64,000 nucleotides of DNA. It comes from Tanytarsus gracilentus (taxonomy: Eukaryota > Arthropoda > Insecta > Diptera > Chironomidae). Of this stretch, positions 54,090 to 64,000 are shown piece by piece. A program made the translations under genes and the position numbers. The stretch lies in contig JAXRKN010000045.1 in the NCBI GenBank assembly GCA_038502055.1, positions 8,669,501-8,733,500 on the forward strand, read 5' to 3'. Position 1 is the first letter of the stretch; each line of letters begins with the position of its first letter. The notes beneath the pieces are model-generated. The model searched no databases, was not told the origin of the DNA, and saw only the letters and a list, made by a program, of their open reading frames with translations.

Positions 54090-56907
54090 ATGAAGAGCTT
54101 AGCACTACTTCTAGTCACACTTTTTTATGCTGCTGGATATCAGCAGGAACATATCGAAAAGGGCGGAGCTGAACCGAGTGAGGATGCATTGCCTGGCTAT
54201 AACGACTCAATAAATCGAAGGTAAAGCTTTAAAAAAAGTTTTAAATAATTTTTAATTTAATAAAATTTTATTTTTTAATTTTTTAGTATCGAGCAAGTTC
54301 CATCGGAACCACCCGAAAATCTCGTTCCAGAGCTTGGAATTTGTCAAATTTACACGGGTCGAGTTTGTGAGCGATACATGTCAAATCATTCAGTTTTTAT
54401 ACCGCCCGATATGACAATGGAAATGCTCGAAGATAAACTGGCAGCGGCTGCCGGAGTTATTAAAAATTCACCCGATAAAACGCCACTTTGTTCTCGTTTC
54501 GCTTGGTATGCGCTCTGTGCCACTGTTTTCCCAATTTGTCGAACACCTGAGGAAACAAATCATCATTATTTCTCCAATAAAAATCGTGCGAAAGGAAGCT
54601 CATCCAAATTTGTAACAAAGAAATCGAAAAAATCGAATCAGAAGAAGCAACAACAAACAAAGGCAAAGAGCACACCAAATATCATCAGAATAGTTCCGAC
54701 AGAGGATTCTTACACAACAACAACGACACACCGCACCATCGATTTATCTCATATTTCCAATTCGTATTATGAGTATGACCGCAGGAGGAAGCGATTTGTG
54801 GACATTCAATCGATAAAAAATGGGTAAGTCGGTCGCAGCAATATAAATCATCTCGTTTAATTAATTAATTTTTTTTAGCTACCCACCGACTAAAAACACT
54901 GAAAATCTTCGTCGCATTTGTCGAAATGACTGCGAGCTCCTTGAGAATGAAATTTGTCAAAAAGAATATGCGATTGCTAAACGACATCCTACAATTGGTC
55001 AAATTCTCGTTCAAGACTGCACGGACCTGGAAGAAGAGGATGAATGTATTAGCATGGGAATTAACATCAACATCAAACCCGATGACACTTGCTATTGGGA
55101 AAATGGAGCTGGATATCGTGGAATTAAAGATAAAACAATCAACAATCGTCCGTGCATCAAATGGTCAAAGGCATCGAAACAAATCAGTCATATTGAGTTG
55201 TCAGGAAATAATTATTGTCGCAATGTTGATCAATCACAAAAGCAGCCATGGTGCTATGTTGACAAACAAAAGACCGTTGAACTTTGCGATATTCCTAAAT
55301 GCGCAGATCGAATGTGGTTTCTAGTCATTTGTGGACTTGTTGCATTTTTGTCATTGACATTGTGCTTCACGTTACTCGTGTGCTGCAAGAAAATGAGAAA
55401 ACAAGGCGTTTCGAATATTCAAAATGTGAGTTTAAAATTTAAATTTTTAACGGTTTTTTTTAAAATATTATTTTCAGATCCAACTTCCGAATGTCGATAA
55501 AAATATTTACGGCAACTCCGCTCACAGTCCTCAAATTGAAATGACATCATTGTTGACACAGCACTCGCATGGTAACGCACCAGCTGTACCGCCCCATGGA
55601 CGAGGATCAATTTTAAAAATTCCTCAATACAGTCTTCATGATGTAAAATTTGTCGAGGAACTTGGTAAGAAATTAAATTTTGTAATTAAAAATTATTTCA
55701 TTAAATTTGTGAATTTTCAGGCGAAGGAGCATTCGGAAAGGTCTATAAAGGTGACCTCTTGCAAAAGAATGGTGAAAAAGTTATAGTCGCTGTTAAAGCC
55801 CTCAAAGAAAATGCCTCGCCAAAAACCCAGCAAGATTTTCGTCGTGAAATTGAACTCATTTCGGATCTCAAACACCCAAATATTGTCAACATTCTTGGCG
55901 TTGTTTTAAAGGAGGAACCACTTTGTATGCTATTCGAGTACATGTCTCACGGCGATCTTCACGAATTTCTCATCTCAAATTCGCCCAACGAGGGAAAATA
56001 TTTGTCGCAACAGCAATTTTTGTTCGTCGCACTTCAAATCGCTGAAGGCATGGAATATTTGTCAGCACATCACTATATCCATCGAGATCTGGCCGCTCGC
56101 AATTGTCTCGTCGGCGAAGATCTCATCGTGAAAATTTCCGATTTTGGATTATCGAGAGACATTTATTCGTCAGATTATTATCGGGTGCAATCAAAGAGTC
56201 TTTTGCCTATCAGGTGGATGTCGAGTGAAGCAATTTTGTATGGAAAATTTACTACTGAATCAGATGTTTGGAGTTATGGAGTGGTTTTATGGGAGATTTA
56301 TAGCTATGGTGAGAAAATTTGTGTGAAACTAAAATTTATTAATATTTTTTTTAAAAAGGTGTTCAACCATACTTTGGATTCAGCAATCCGGAAGTTATCA
56401 ACATGGTTCGAGCCAGACAACTTTTGCCCTGTCCTGAAGCATGCCCAAGTGCTGGTAAATTATTTAAATCATTTAAAATTTAACGTTTTTTAATATTTTA
56501 AATTTATTCTCAGTTTATGCCTTAATGATTGAATGCTGGCATGAACAGAGTGTCAGACGACCAACATTTGCCGAAATCGTGCATCGAATCAAGTTGTGGT
56601 ATTGCTCGCAGAAGAGACGTGAGTTTTTAGCGATTTTTTGAGTTTTATTTTTCGAAACCTTAAAATATTCGAAATTTACTTTGCATCCTCATTATTTTTA
56701 GTTTTATTTCTTCCCTAAATAAATCTCCCTTATTTTTTAGTTCAAATTCCGGAGTTTTTACCCATGGGATCCTTATAACATTTTCACAAAAACTCCTTTT
56801 TCCTCTTAGGCGATCAAATGGACATTCACGCTGGCAGCATGAATCGACAAATGTCGGTGACAACCGGATCAACCGCAACTATGCGTTCATACCAAGGAGT
56901 GATTTAA
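54090..56907 (+). CDS. Ror: Receptor tyrosine kinase Ror
   Basis: A transmembrane receptor of the Wnt-binding Ror family, acting in neurite and planar-polarity signalling. Exons: 54090-54220, 54287-54823, 54879-55425, 55478-55664, 55721-56308, 56359-56454, 56514-56618, 56810-56907; 762 aa. An in-frame TGA lies nine bases before the ATG. Residues 1-18 are a signal peptide. A Frizzled-type cysteine-rich domain spans about 58-280 (GICQIYTGRVC ... RRICRNDC) but contains an insertion of about 90 residues. A kringle follows (about 294-364: CYWENGAGYRG ... WCYVDK ... CDIPKC), then a membrane helix (about 368-391), then the kinase domain with GEGAFGKV, VAVK, HRDLAARN, DFG and activation tyrosines in DIYSSDYYR. 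There is no immunoglobulin domain, as in Drosophila Ror and unlike vertebrate ROR1/2. The tail after the kinase is very short. Confidence 0.95.
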
Positions 56908-57240
56908 ATTTACGTACTATTTTACCAAAGAATGATTACCAAAGAGAAAAGTTTTATTTAGAGTCTTTTAAAAATGCTTGAAGATTTCAAATTTTAGCCG
57001 TTAATTTTTTTATTTTTTTTTCGCTAGCGAAACTATTTTTGAGAATTTTTTTAAATTCTCATAAATTTAACTCGCAAAAAATTCTTTCGCTTCCTAAACA
57101 ATTTTTTAAAAAGTATTAAAAAAATTGATCTCTTGTGCCATGCACCACAAACTATGGATCTCATCTATTTTCTACTTCTACATTTCATTCCTAAATTTTC
57201 TAAAAATCTTTTACGCATTGAAAAGAAAAATTTATATCAT
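56908..57240. other. Ror 3' UTR and spacer
   Basis: AT-rich DNA after the Ror stop with no open frame of note. It ends at the target-site duplication of the foldback element. No clear AATAAA was seen in the first 100 nt. Confidence 0.5.
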
Positions 57241-57300
57241 GAATATCACGACTCTGTGACATTTTGCCCCTGTGACATTTTGCCCACACCCAAAATCTGT

Positions 57301-57429
57301 GGGCAAGGGCAAAAAAATATAGGGTCAATTTGTCCATGGTCAAATGAGGGCAAAATTTGCAAAATATGTGGGCATGGTCAAATCTGTGGGCAAATTGCCC
57401 TGGACAAATTGACCCTATATTTTTTGCCC
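57301..57429. repeat. Left inner palindromic arm of the foldback element
   Basis: GGGCAAGGGC and ATATAGGGTCAATTTGTCC (ending 57335) are mirrored by GGACAAATTGACCCTATAT (from 57402), enclosing a 66-nt core at 57336-57401. The arm can therefore fold on itself as well as pair with the right arm. Confidence 0.8.
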
Positions 57430-58054
57430 ATGGACAAATTGCCCATGAATAATTTTTTTGTCAAAATATAAACTTAATTAAAATAATTTAAAGTTTTTAT
57501 CGAGCAATCGGAAAATTTTAAAGATTTACTTTTTGCCTATTTTTTTTAATAGAAATTTTGATATTCACATGTACTATCTAGCATTCATATTATACGTAAT
57601 TTGCTCTCAAGCATGTACAGGTACGTCTTAAAATGTCGAAGATTCCAGAGGTAGTTTTGATTTTGCCATATCTTTGATTCTTTTAAGATAAAAATCTGAC
57701 TTGTTTGCATGTTGTAGATGAAGAACATTTACAATTTTTCAAAAAATTATAATTTTTTTATCTGCAGGAAGTGCTTAAAATCCTCAAAAGAATTTAATTT
57801 TAAAACTTACTCTCATTTAATAGTTTTATAAATTTTATTTGGGATCAGGTTTGGGATTTAGAAGAAGCAACTCGGTGTTTTATCACTTTCAGTCAAAAAT
57901 TTTTGAGTATGGATACTAAGAAGTGCAATAGGTGCAAAATTAAAAATCCTTATTTCTCTTTAAGTATATGATAGTGAAATTAGTGTAAAAACTTAGTATA
58001 AAAAATTTGAAAAAATATCAAAAAAATTAAATAATTTATGGGCAAATTGTCTGT

Positions 58055-58187
58055 GGGCAAAAAATATAGGGTCAATTTGTCCATGGTCAAATGAGGGCAA
58101 AATTTGAAAAATATGTGGGCATGGTCAAATCTGTGGGCAAATTGCCCCGGACAAATTGACCCTATATTTTTTTTGCCCTTGCCCTCG
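58055..58187. repeat. Right inner palindromic arm of the foldback element
   Basis: It has the same structure as the left arm: ATATAGGGTCAATTTGTCC ending 58082 and GGACAAATTGACCCTATAT from 58149, with a 66-nt core at 58083-58148. That core is nearly identical to the left core in direct orientation, although the outer parts of the two arms are inverted. Confidence 0.8.
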
Positions 58188-58245
58188 GATTTTAGGTGAG
58201 GGCAAAATGTCACAGGGGCAAAATGTCCTACCCCCGAATATCACG

Positions 58246-61148
58246 CATTTAAAAAATTTAACATAGCAATTAAGCCAATGGAAATTGTAACTAATCTCTT
58301 TTACACACTTAGGACTAAAATGGAATAATTTTTTGACGTTAAGGTTCGTTTGATACTCGATGGGTTTTTCATCTATGAAAAAGATATAAAATAAAGGATT
58401 TGTATTTGAGTTTTGAGAATGAAAAAAATTGTTCTTTTAATATTTAAAATTAAGAATTATTAAATCACGTCACGACTATAAAAATCTCATTTTTCTCCAT
58501 TAGTCATCGCATTCAATTTGCGGGATGTCCCCCCACAAAAAAAAACACATTCAAACCAATTTGTCTGGCGCTAAACTCAATCATCATCAGCGCCGATCAT
58601 TATAATCAGCTGAGAGCAGTGCATCGTGACATTTTCACACACAATTGTGAATTAACACACATATGAGCTAATGTGATCTTCACACAATGACAAATCGTGT
58701 GCGATATGTGGAAATTTTTTCCAGCTTTATCACTTGAAATTATTTCAGTTATCATTTGGAGCTCGAAGTGAACGGTTCGGGAAGTAAAAATTGCCTCAAG
58801 CGAGTGATTCGGTAATAAGGAATTAAGTGGGTGGAAGAAGAAGAAAAGATTTTTAAGGGGTTGGACAGTAAAGTGCAAAAATTGATCAAAATGTGAAATT
58901 AAAGTTGCAAAATTAAAGTTTTAAAAATTAAAAAATAATTCATAGACAAATTTTTAGCTCACGAGTGTCCCAACCCCTTTACAAAAAAATATATCCAAAA
59001 TAACTTTTTCAAAAAAAGCAATAACGAAAAAGTGATCATGGCCATTGATTAATTACCACCCAAAAAATAAGGATTAAAGTGCATTTAACTGATAAGATAG
59101 TGAAAAATGGCTGAATTTTTACTTTTCAGCCACTTTTAGTGTCTCAAAATTTCTTTTCTCTCAATTGAGTTAATTTAGCTTGAGATCAGACATAATTTAA
59201 GACAGTAGCGGCACACTTCAAGCATATTTAACTCCTCTGACTAATAGTTTGGATTTTTAAAATCTCAAAACTCGACTTATGTTTCACTTTAATTAAGTTT
59301 CGCTAGACAATAAATCACTAAAAATTATCTAATTGACAACGCCACTGGCAATATTTACGTTCATGCCTCTCAGTGTACCTACAAATTGAAATGACTACGG
59401 CGATTTTTCAATTGAGAAGATTTTCAAATCACTTAAGTTCTTAGTGCATTCTCTCTCTCGATCGCCGAGTGAGACTAGAGAGAGATTTTAGAATAATTTT
59501 TACTAAATTTATAAGATATGATCTTGAAAACTCAATTATTTTACTAGTCTTATTGATCCATGAATATCAAAGCTACAAGGCAAAATTACTCATTCGTATT
59601 ACATTTTACTATTGTCAAAAAACATTCAGAAAAATTCTGCGAAAAAAATTATCACAAAAAAAATAACGAAAAGTAAATAAAATGTATTCGTGGCGTTAAA
59701 ATTTAAATTGGCATCACTAATTTGATCATAGTATTTTTTTAAATTCTTGATATACATCAAGGGGTGCGTCCTACCCCCTTGAAAAAATTTCAATCGATTT
59801 TTTTATTAATTTTTATCAAGGACCAAATTTTATCTCAATTCAGCGCTTTCCATCTTATCAACATCTTGAGTCCACCTGCTATAAAAAAATACAAAAATAT
59901 AAAATTTTTCGTTTTGATTTTTTATTCTTCCAACTGTTATCAGTTATCACCTCCTAATTGCCTCCAATATCAACACCTATTTTCCTTCTCTTTTCTATAA
60001 AGTGTTGATTAAAATTTAATTAACGGTATTTAACGAAGCAAACGTGCTAAACATTCTCGCTATTGAATTTTCATTTTCACGATCGTTATCTCCAATAAAC
60101 AAGCTCGTGCGGTGACTTTTTCTCCGCATTCTATAAAAAAAATATTAATTATTTCATCTCATAATTCTTTTAACCTTAACATCAAAGCGTTAATTGCCAT
60201 CTGAACTCTTTTAATTAGAGACGATCTTCATATTAATATTTATATCGAGCTGTCAAACTCACTCGACTTAAAGACGTCGCGAGGACGATGTGCAAAATTT
60301 TCTGTGCGCAGTGAAATGATAAATTATGGTTAAATTTATTTGTCTAGTGAAACTTTATCTTATCAGTTCTGTTAGTTATTTGAGAGAACTCCAACGTTTT
60401 ATTTTATTTGCCTGGCTCGCGAGACATTGAAATAGTGACATAATTTTTTTGTTGAATGAAATTTTATTGTGTTTAGATTATAAAAAAATATAAATTAGAA
60501 TATGAAAGAAGAAAAAACATCACCTTGAATTTATTCACGTGAATTTTCTATAAATTAGATTTTTTATTATTTGCGGCTTTTTGTGAGCTAGAGAGAAAAT
60601 TGCAGTGCTTAACCTCAAAAGTATTAAAATTTAAATTGAAGTTAATGATTTGTAAATTTAAAATTTGAAATTGCTTCAAGTTTGAGGAATGAAAAAATTT
60701 ATAAACTTTCAAGTGAAATCTTCTTAATTTAAATTTTAATCTGTCTCAAAACATTTTAAAAATAATCTAAACGATTTTAAATCCTTCGAAATTCATAAAC
60801 TAAACGCAAAAAGTCATCGCACCTTTATTTTTCCCACAAACATCACTGATAAAGCTTTTTTTTCTCACACACTTTTCGATAAAATTGTTTTCAAACGTTC
60901 CATTACGGACTGCTTCGTTCCATTCATACAAACTTTTTTATTATCACTCGACGAGTGTGAGAGAGAAAAAATATGCAACTCAATTTAATAAATGTAATTT
61001 ATGTTCGTTCACCTTGACTTTGAAACATCGCTCGTAGATATGAAAATTGTGTAATATTAAATTAGAGATATGAAAACGTGTGAGTGCATAAATATTTAAA
61101 CAAATATACCGAGAGAAAAATTTTTGTGAAAGCTTAAATAAGAAGAAA
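58246..61148. other. Intergenic region upstream of axotactin
   Basis: AT-rich DNA of 2.9 kb, with only short frames of low-complexity composition. It should hold the axotactin promoter and 5' UTR near its right end. No RNA gene or repeat family was recognised beyond simple A/T runs. Confidence 0.5.
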
Positions 61149-64000
61149 ATGATTCTAATCAAAGCACTGTGCGTCATAGTGCTGATAGTGATAAACAATT
61201 CTAATGCAACAAATTCAGATCGACCGGTAGTTTATGAGAAATGCAAGGGTCCAAGTGAGTAAAGCGATTTAATTAAAAATTCGTAAATTTAACTGTAAAT
61301 AAAAATTAGTTGAGCGTGGATCATGCAAAAGTACAATCCACAAATGGTATTTTGATCCTGCGGCAAATGATTGCAAAACTTTCATGTGGTCAGGATGTGC
61401 TGGAAATCCCTCAAATCGATTCGACACAGAACTTGAGTGCTTAGCTCATTGCGTTGGTGGAAATCGTAAGAATTTTAAATCTTTGATAGAAAAAAAATTT
61501 AAATTGTTAAACATTTTTAAGACACCCTTCCGCCATACGCTACCACAACCTCAACACCATCAAATCCAAATGTGACTCAAACCACAAAAGACGCCAACGA
61601 AACCGACTCGAAAATTTCGGGAGTCACACCAGTGCCAATTGAGACTCAAGATGAGCTCATATTTCGAGAGAAAAATAATGGTTTGCCAATAAAAGAATTC
61701 ATGTTCGCGCAGAACAACACTTTCATTCAAATCGATGGCGACACCATAAAAACCTTCCAACTTCGACTTTGTCGTGAAATTAGCTTTCAATTTAGAACGA
61801 GACTACCTCATGGACTTCTCGTTTATCACAATGTGAAAAATCCCGATGGAATTGAGCTCGACATATATGCGCTGTATGTGATTGTTGAGAAAGGTCAGCT
61901 CAAAGTTGTTCATGTTTTCGGCAAGCACTCGACATCGGTAAATTCAGATGAAAATTTCCCAAGAGGTGGTACACTTTAATTTTGAATTTAACTTAATTTT
62001 ACAGTATGTTGAATTTAGAATTTTTGAAGATTTTTAAAATTTTAAACTTAAACCCAAGTGTTCCACCCCTGTTTTTAAAAAAATTCTAAATTCATCAGCA
62101 TGACAAAATATTTCGCTCAAATTAGGTGGTCGTGGGCGAGAGTCTTAATCGTGATGAATGGCACAATGTGACTGTGCGAATTGATGTCCATGGCGCGAGG
62201 TTAATAGCGAGAGTCGACAGTCAGACGGAAGAGGTCTATCTTAAAGGCCTCAATCATGACACAAATTATGGCGTTAGCACTAATTTGCCATCAGTTGTTT
62301 TAGTCGGAGGTGTGACAAATTGCCTTGTTTTCTTAATTTATTGCTAAACATTTTCATGATAGGTTTGAGCTCGGAGGAGAAGCTTCATGGGGTGAAATAC
62401 ATCATTGAGTCATTCGTCGGATGCATCAGAAATATTGTACTGAAAACGGGAAAAGCTGCTTCGGATTTGCTGCCTATTAGTCCACTCGTTGCTACCAAAC
62501 ATGAAAATGTCGTCGAGGGTTGTCGAAATAAATGCGAATCGAGGGAAAATTTATGTTTTGTCGGATCTCGATGTGTCAATCACTTTTCAACAATTTCATG
62601 TGATTGCTTTGGAACGAAATATGAGGGAGAGCAGTGCGATATTTACTGTAAGAAATTAAATTAAACTAATTTAAAATATAATTTATAAAATAATTAAATT
62701 CAGCTGCCACAACTTTAACTCTTCGAGGATCGAGTTTTGTTAGCTATAGAATTTACGATTGGAAGGATCGAACTCACTCTTCAGTCACACGAATTAGTTT
62801 TCTCTTTAAAACTTGGTTCGATGATTCGATTTTATTTTATGCGAGTGGCGAAACTCTCAAGCCTCAATACATTGCCGTGTCACTAAAGAATAATGCAACT
62901 TTTGTTGAACTCGATTTTGGCGATGGACAACAGAATTGTTCACTTGGAAATGACTTAGCGAGCAATTACTGGCATAACATCACAATTATTCATGATCATA
63001 AAACTGTCAAAGTAATTTTGGATCGAGAACAAATTAAAATATTTGAGAATGCTAAAAATTGGCTTTTTGATCCTGAGGTAAATTTTCACTCGCCATGATT
63101 TAAATAATTTTAATTAAAAATATTTGTCTAGATTTATTTTGGAGGCGGACCTGATCATAAAAATAAGAAGAAAGGACTTTTATCGACGAATAATTTTGTC
63201 GGATCCTTCAAGTATGTTTTCTACAACGATATTTCAGTCCTATATGAACTTAAAAAAGGAAATCCAAAAGTTCACTACATCGGTGTTGTGTCACCAGAAT
63301 TCGAGGAAATTGATGTTGATGTCATTCCAATGACTTATCCTTTCGCGACAAGTCACATTTGGTGGCCAGTGAAGGAAACGGATGAAATGAACATTAAATT
63401 TGATTTTAAGAGCAGTCGAAGTGCAGCAGTGCTGGCTTATAGTGATGTTGAAACAAAGCAAGGCCCTGGATATTGGGAAGTTCGATTGAGCAGCGATAAA
63501 ATTAGTTTCGATCTTGTTACCGATAACAATGTCACAACTCCAACGTCGATAAAAATTGATTACGCAACTCAGTGGCATGCCGTTGAAATTTCATATAAAA
63601 ATGAGTCATTGACACTTACCGTGGACTATCGTCACAAAAAAACCAATTTATATGGAATGTCTTTCACTGTCGGCAACAAAATCATAATTGGAAGTAGCTT
63701 AAAGGAGTCGGGTTCGGGCCTTGTGGGTTGCATGAGAGACTTGAAGATTAATGGCGTGGACATTGAACCGAGATATGTTGTAAAAACTGAGAGAGTTGTT
63801 GGTGAAATTGCAATTGATAATTGTTTATTTGTTGATCCATGTAAAAGACCGAACACGTGCGAGCATAATGGAAAATGTATTGTGAAAAATGATCGAATCA
63901 CGTGCGACTGCAAAGGAACCGGATATGTTGGTGAAAATTGTCATTTTACAATTCATAGAAAAACCTGCGAGGAACTTGCGCTTCTCGGTTACACTCAATC
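61149..64000 (+). CDS. axo: Axotactin-like protein, 5' part (runs off the window)
   Basis: In Drosophila, axotactin is a neurexin-related protein secreted by glia that affects axonal electrical activity. Exons: 61149-61254, 61310-61465, 61522-61937, 62126-62309, 62363-62647, 62704-63077, 63132 to beyond 64000; about 796 residues are visible. Residues 1-20 are a signal peptide (LCVIVLIVINNSNA). A Kunitz/BPTI domain follows (about 32-82: CKGPIERGSC ... FMWSGCAGN ... CLAHC). Then come a laminin-G domain (about 110-345, including RDEWHNVTV), an EGF domain (CRNKCESRENLCF ... CDCFG), two more laminin-G-like stretches (about 385-560 and 560-735, with YWHNITI and TQWHAVEI), and a second EGF (CKRPNTCEHNGKCIV). 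The final CEELALLGYT begins the next cysteine-rich segment. The order Kunitz, laminin-G, EGF matches axotactin and separates it from neurexin IV. Donor 61937 was chosen over 61965 because only it keeps the frame open. Confidence 0.85.

Larger units (their letters stand above)
57241..58245. mobile_element. Foldback / MITE-like DNA transposon with 10-bp target-site duplication
   Basis: The direct repeat GAATATCACG at 57241-57250 and 58236-58245 flanks a 985-bp insert. Its ends carry a 28-bp inverted repeat (57258-57285 and 58200-58227, starting GACATTTTGCCCC), exact over that length. Long inverted arms (about 57258-57450 and 58035-58227) are built from GGGCAA/TTGCCC words and enclose an AT-rich loop of about 590 bp. 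There is no transposase-like frame, so the element must be moved by proteins supplied elsewhere. A 10-bp duplication is not one of the usual lengths of the commonest superfamilies (TA for mariner, 8 bp for hAT, TTAA for piggyBac); foldback-type elements often give about 9-10 bp. Confidence 0.85.

Noticed and set aside
61938..61965. Extension of axotactin exon 3 to a donor at 61965
   Set aside because: Joining it to 62126 meets a stop within seven codons; donor 61937 keeps the laminin-G domain open.

Overview
The window looks like nuclear DNA from an insect, most likely a fly with a compact AT-rich genome; a nematoceran such as a chironomid midge would fit. The reasons are very low GC, GT-AG introns that are mostly 50-270 nt, a Ror receptor without an immunoglobulin domain, and insect-type stum and axotactin genes. 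The species cannot be named from the sequence alone. LAYOUT: 1-900 is a repeat block: CT-rich low complexity, a 17-bp tandem repeat, a ~125-bp tandem array and a GACAGACG-type microsatellite tail. About 901-20773 holds no convincing protein gene; it is AT-rich and scattered with CTCTC/GAGAG runs, and probably carries the 5' non-coding exons and regulatory DNA of the next gene. 20803-35125 (+) is a 14-exon NUAK-family kinase gene of about 2405 codons. 36056-38006 (+) is THO complex subunit 1. 38066-45681 (-) is stum (Spec3 family), tail to tail with THOC1, with a long form of 1565 aa and a predicted alternative first exon giving a 425-aa form. 48207-51072 (-) is an acid sphingomyelinase. 54090-56907 (+) is the Ror receptor tyrosine kinase. 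57241-58245 is a foldback transposon with a 10-bp target-site duplication. 61149 to the window end (+) is the 5' part of axotactin (Kunitz, laminin-G and EGF domains). HOW THE GENES RELATE: they are not an operon, and each has its own promoter. Several act in the nervous system or at the cell surface in known insects (Ror, stum, axotactin, and NUAK in polarity and the cytoskeleton), while THOC1 is a general mRNA-export factor and sphingomyelinase is lysosomal or secreted; no shared pathway is visible. All exon models were made by hand from GT/AG sites with checked reading phase. They fit the phase exactly but have no RNA support. Nothing here is an obviously new biological system. The most unusual items are the foldback element whose inner segment lies in direct rather than inverted orientation, five isolated tRNA-type B-box motifs, the alternative stum start, a large insertion in the Ror Frizzled domain, and the small optional coding segments of the NUAK gene.
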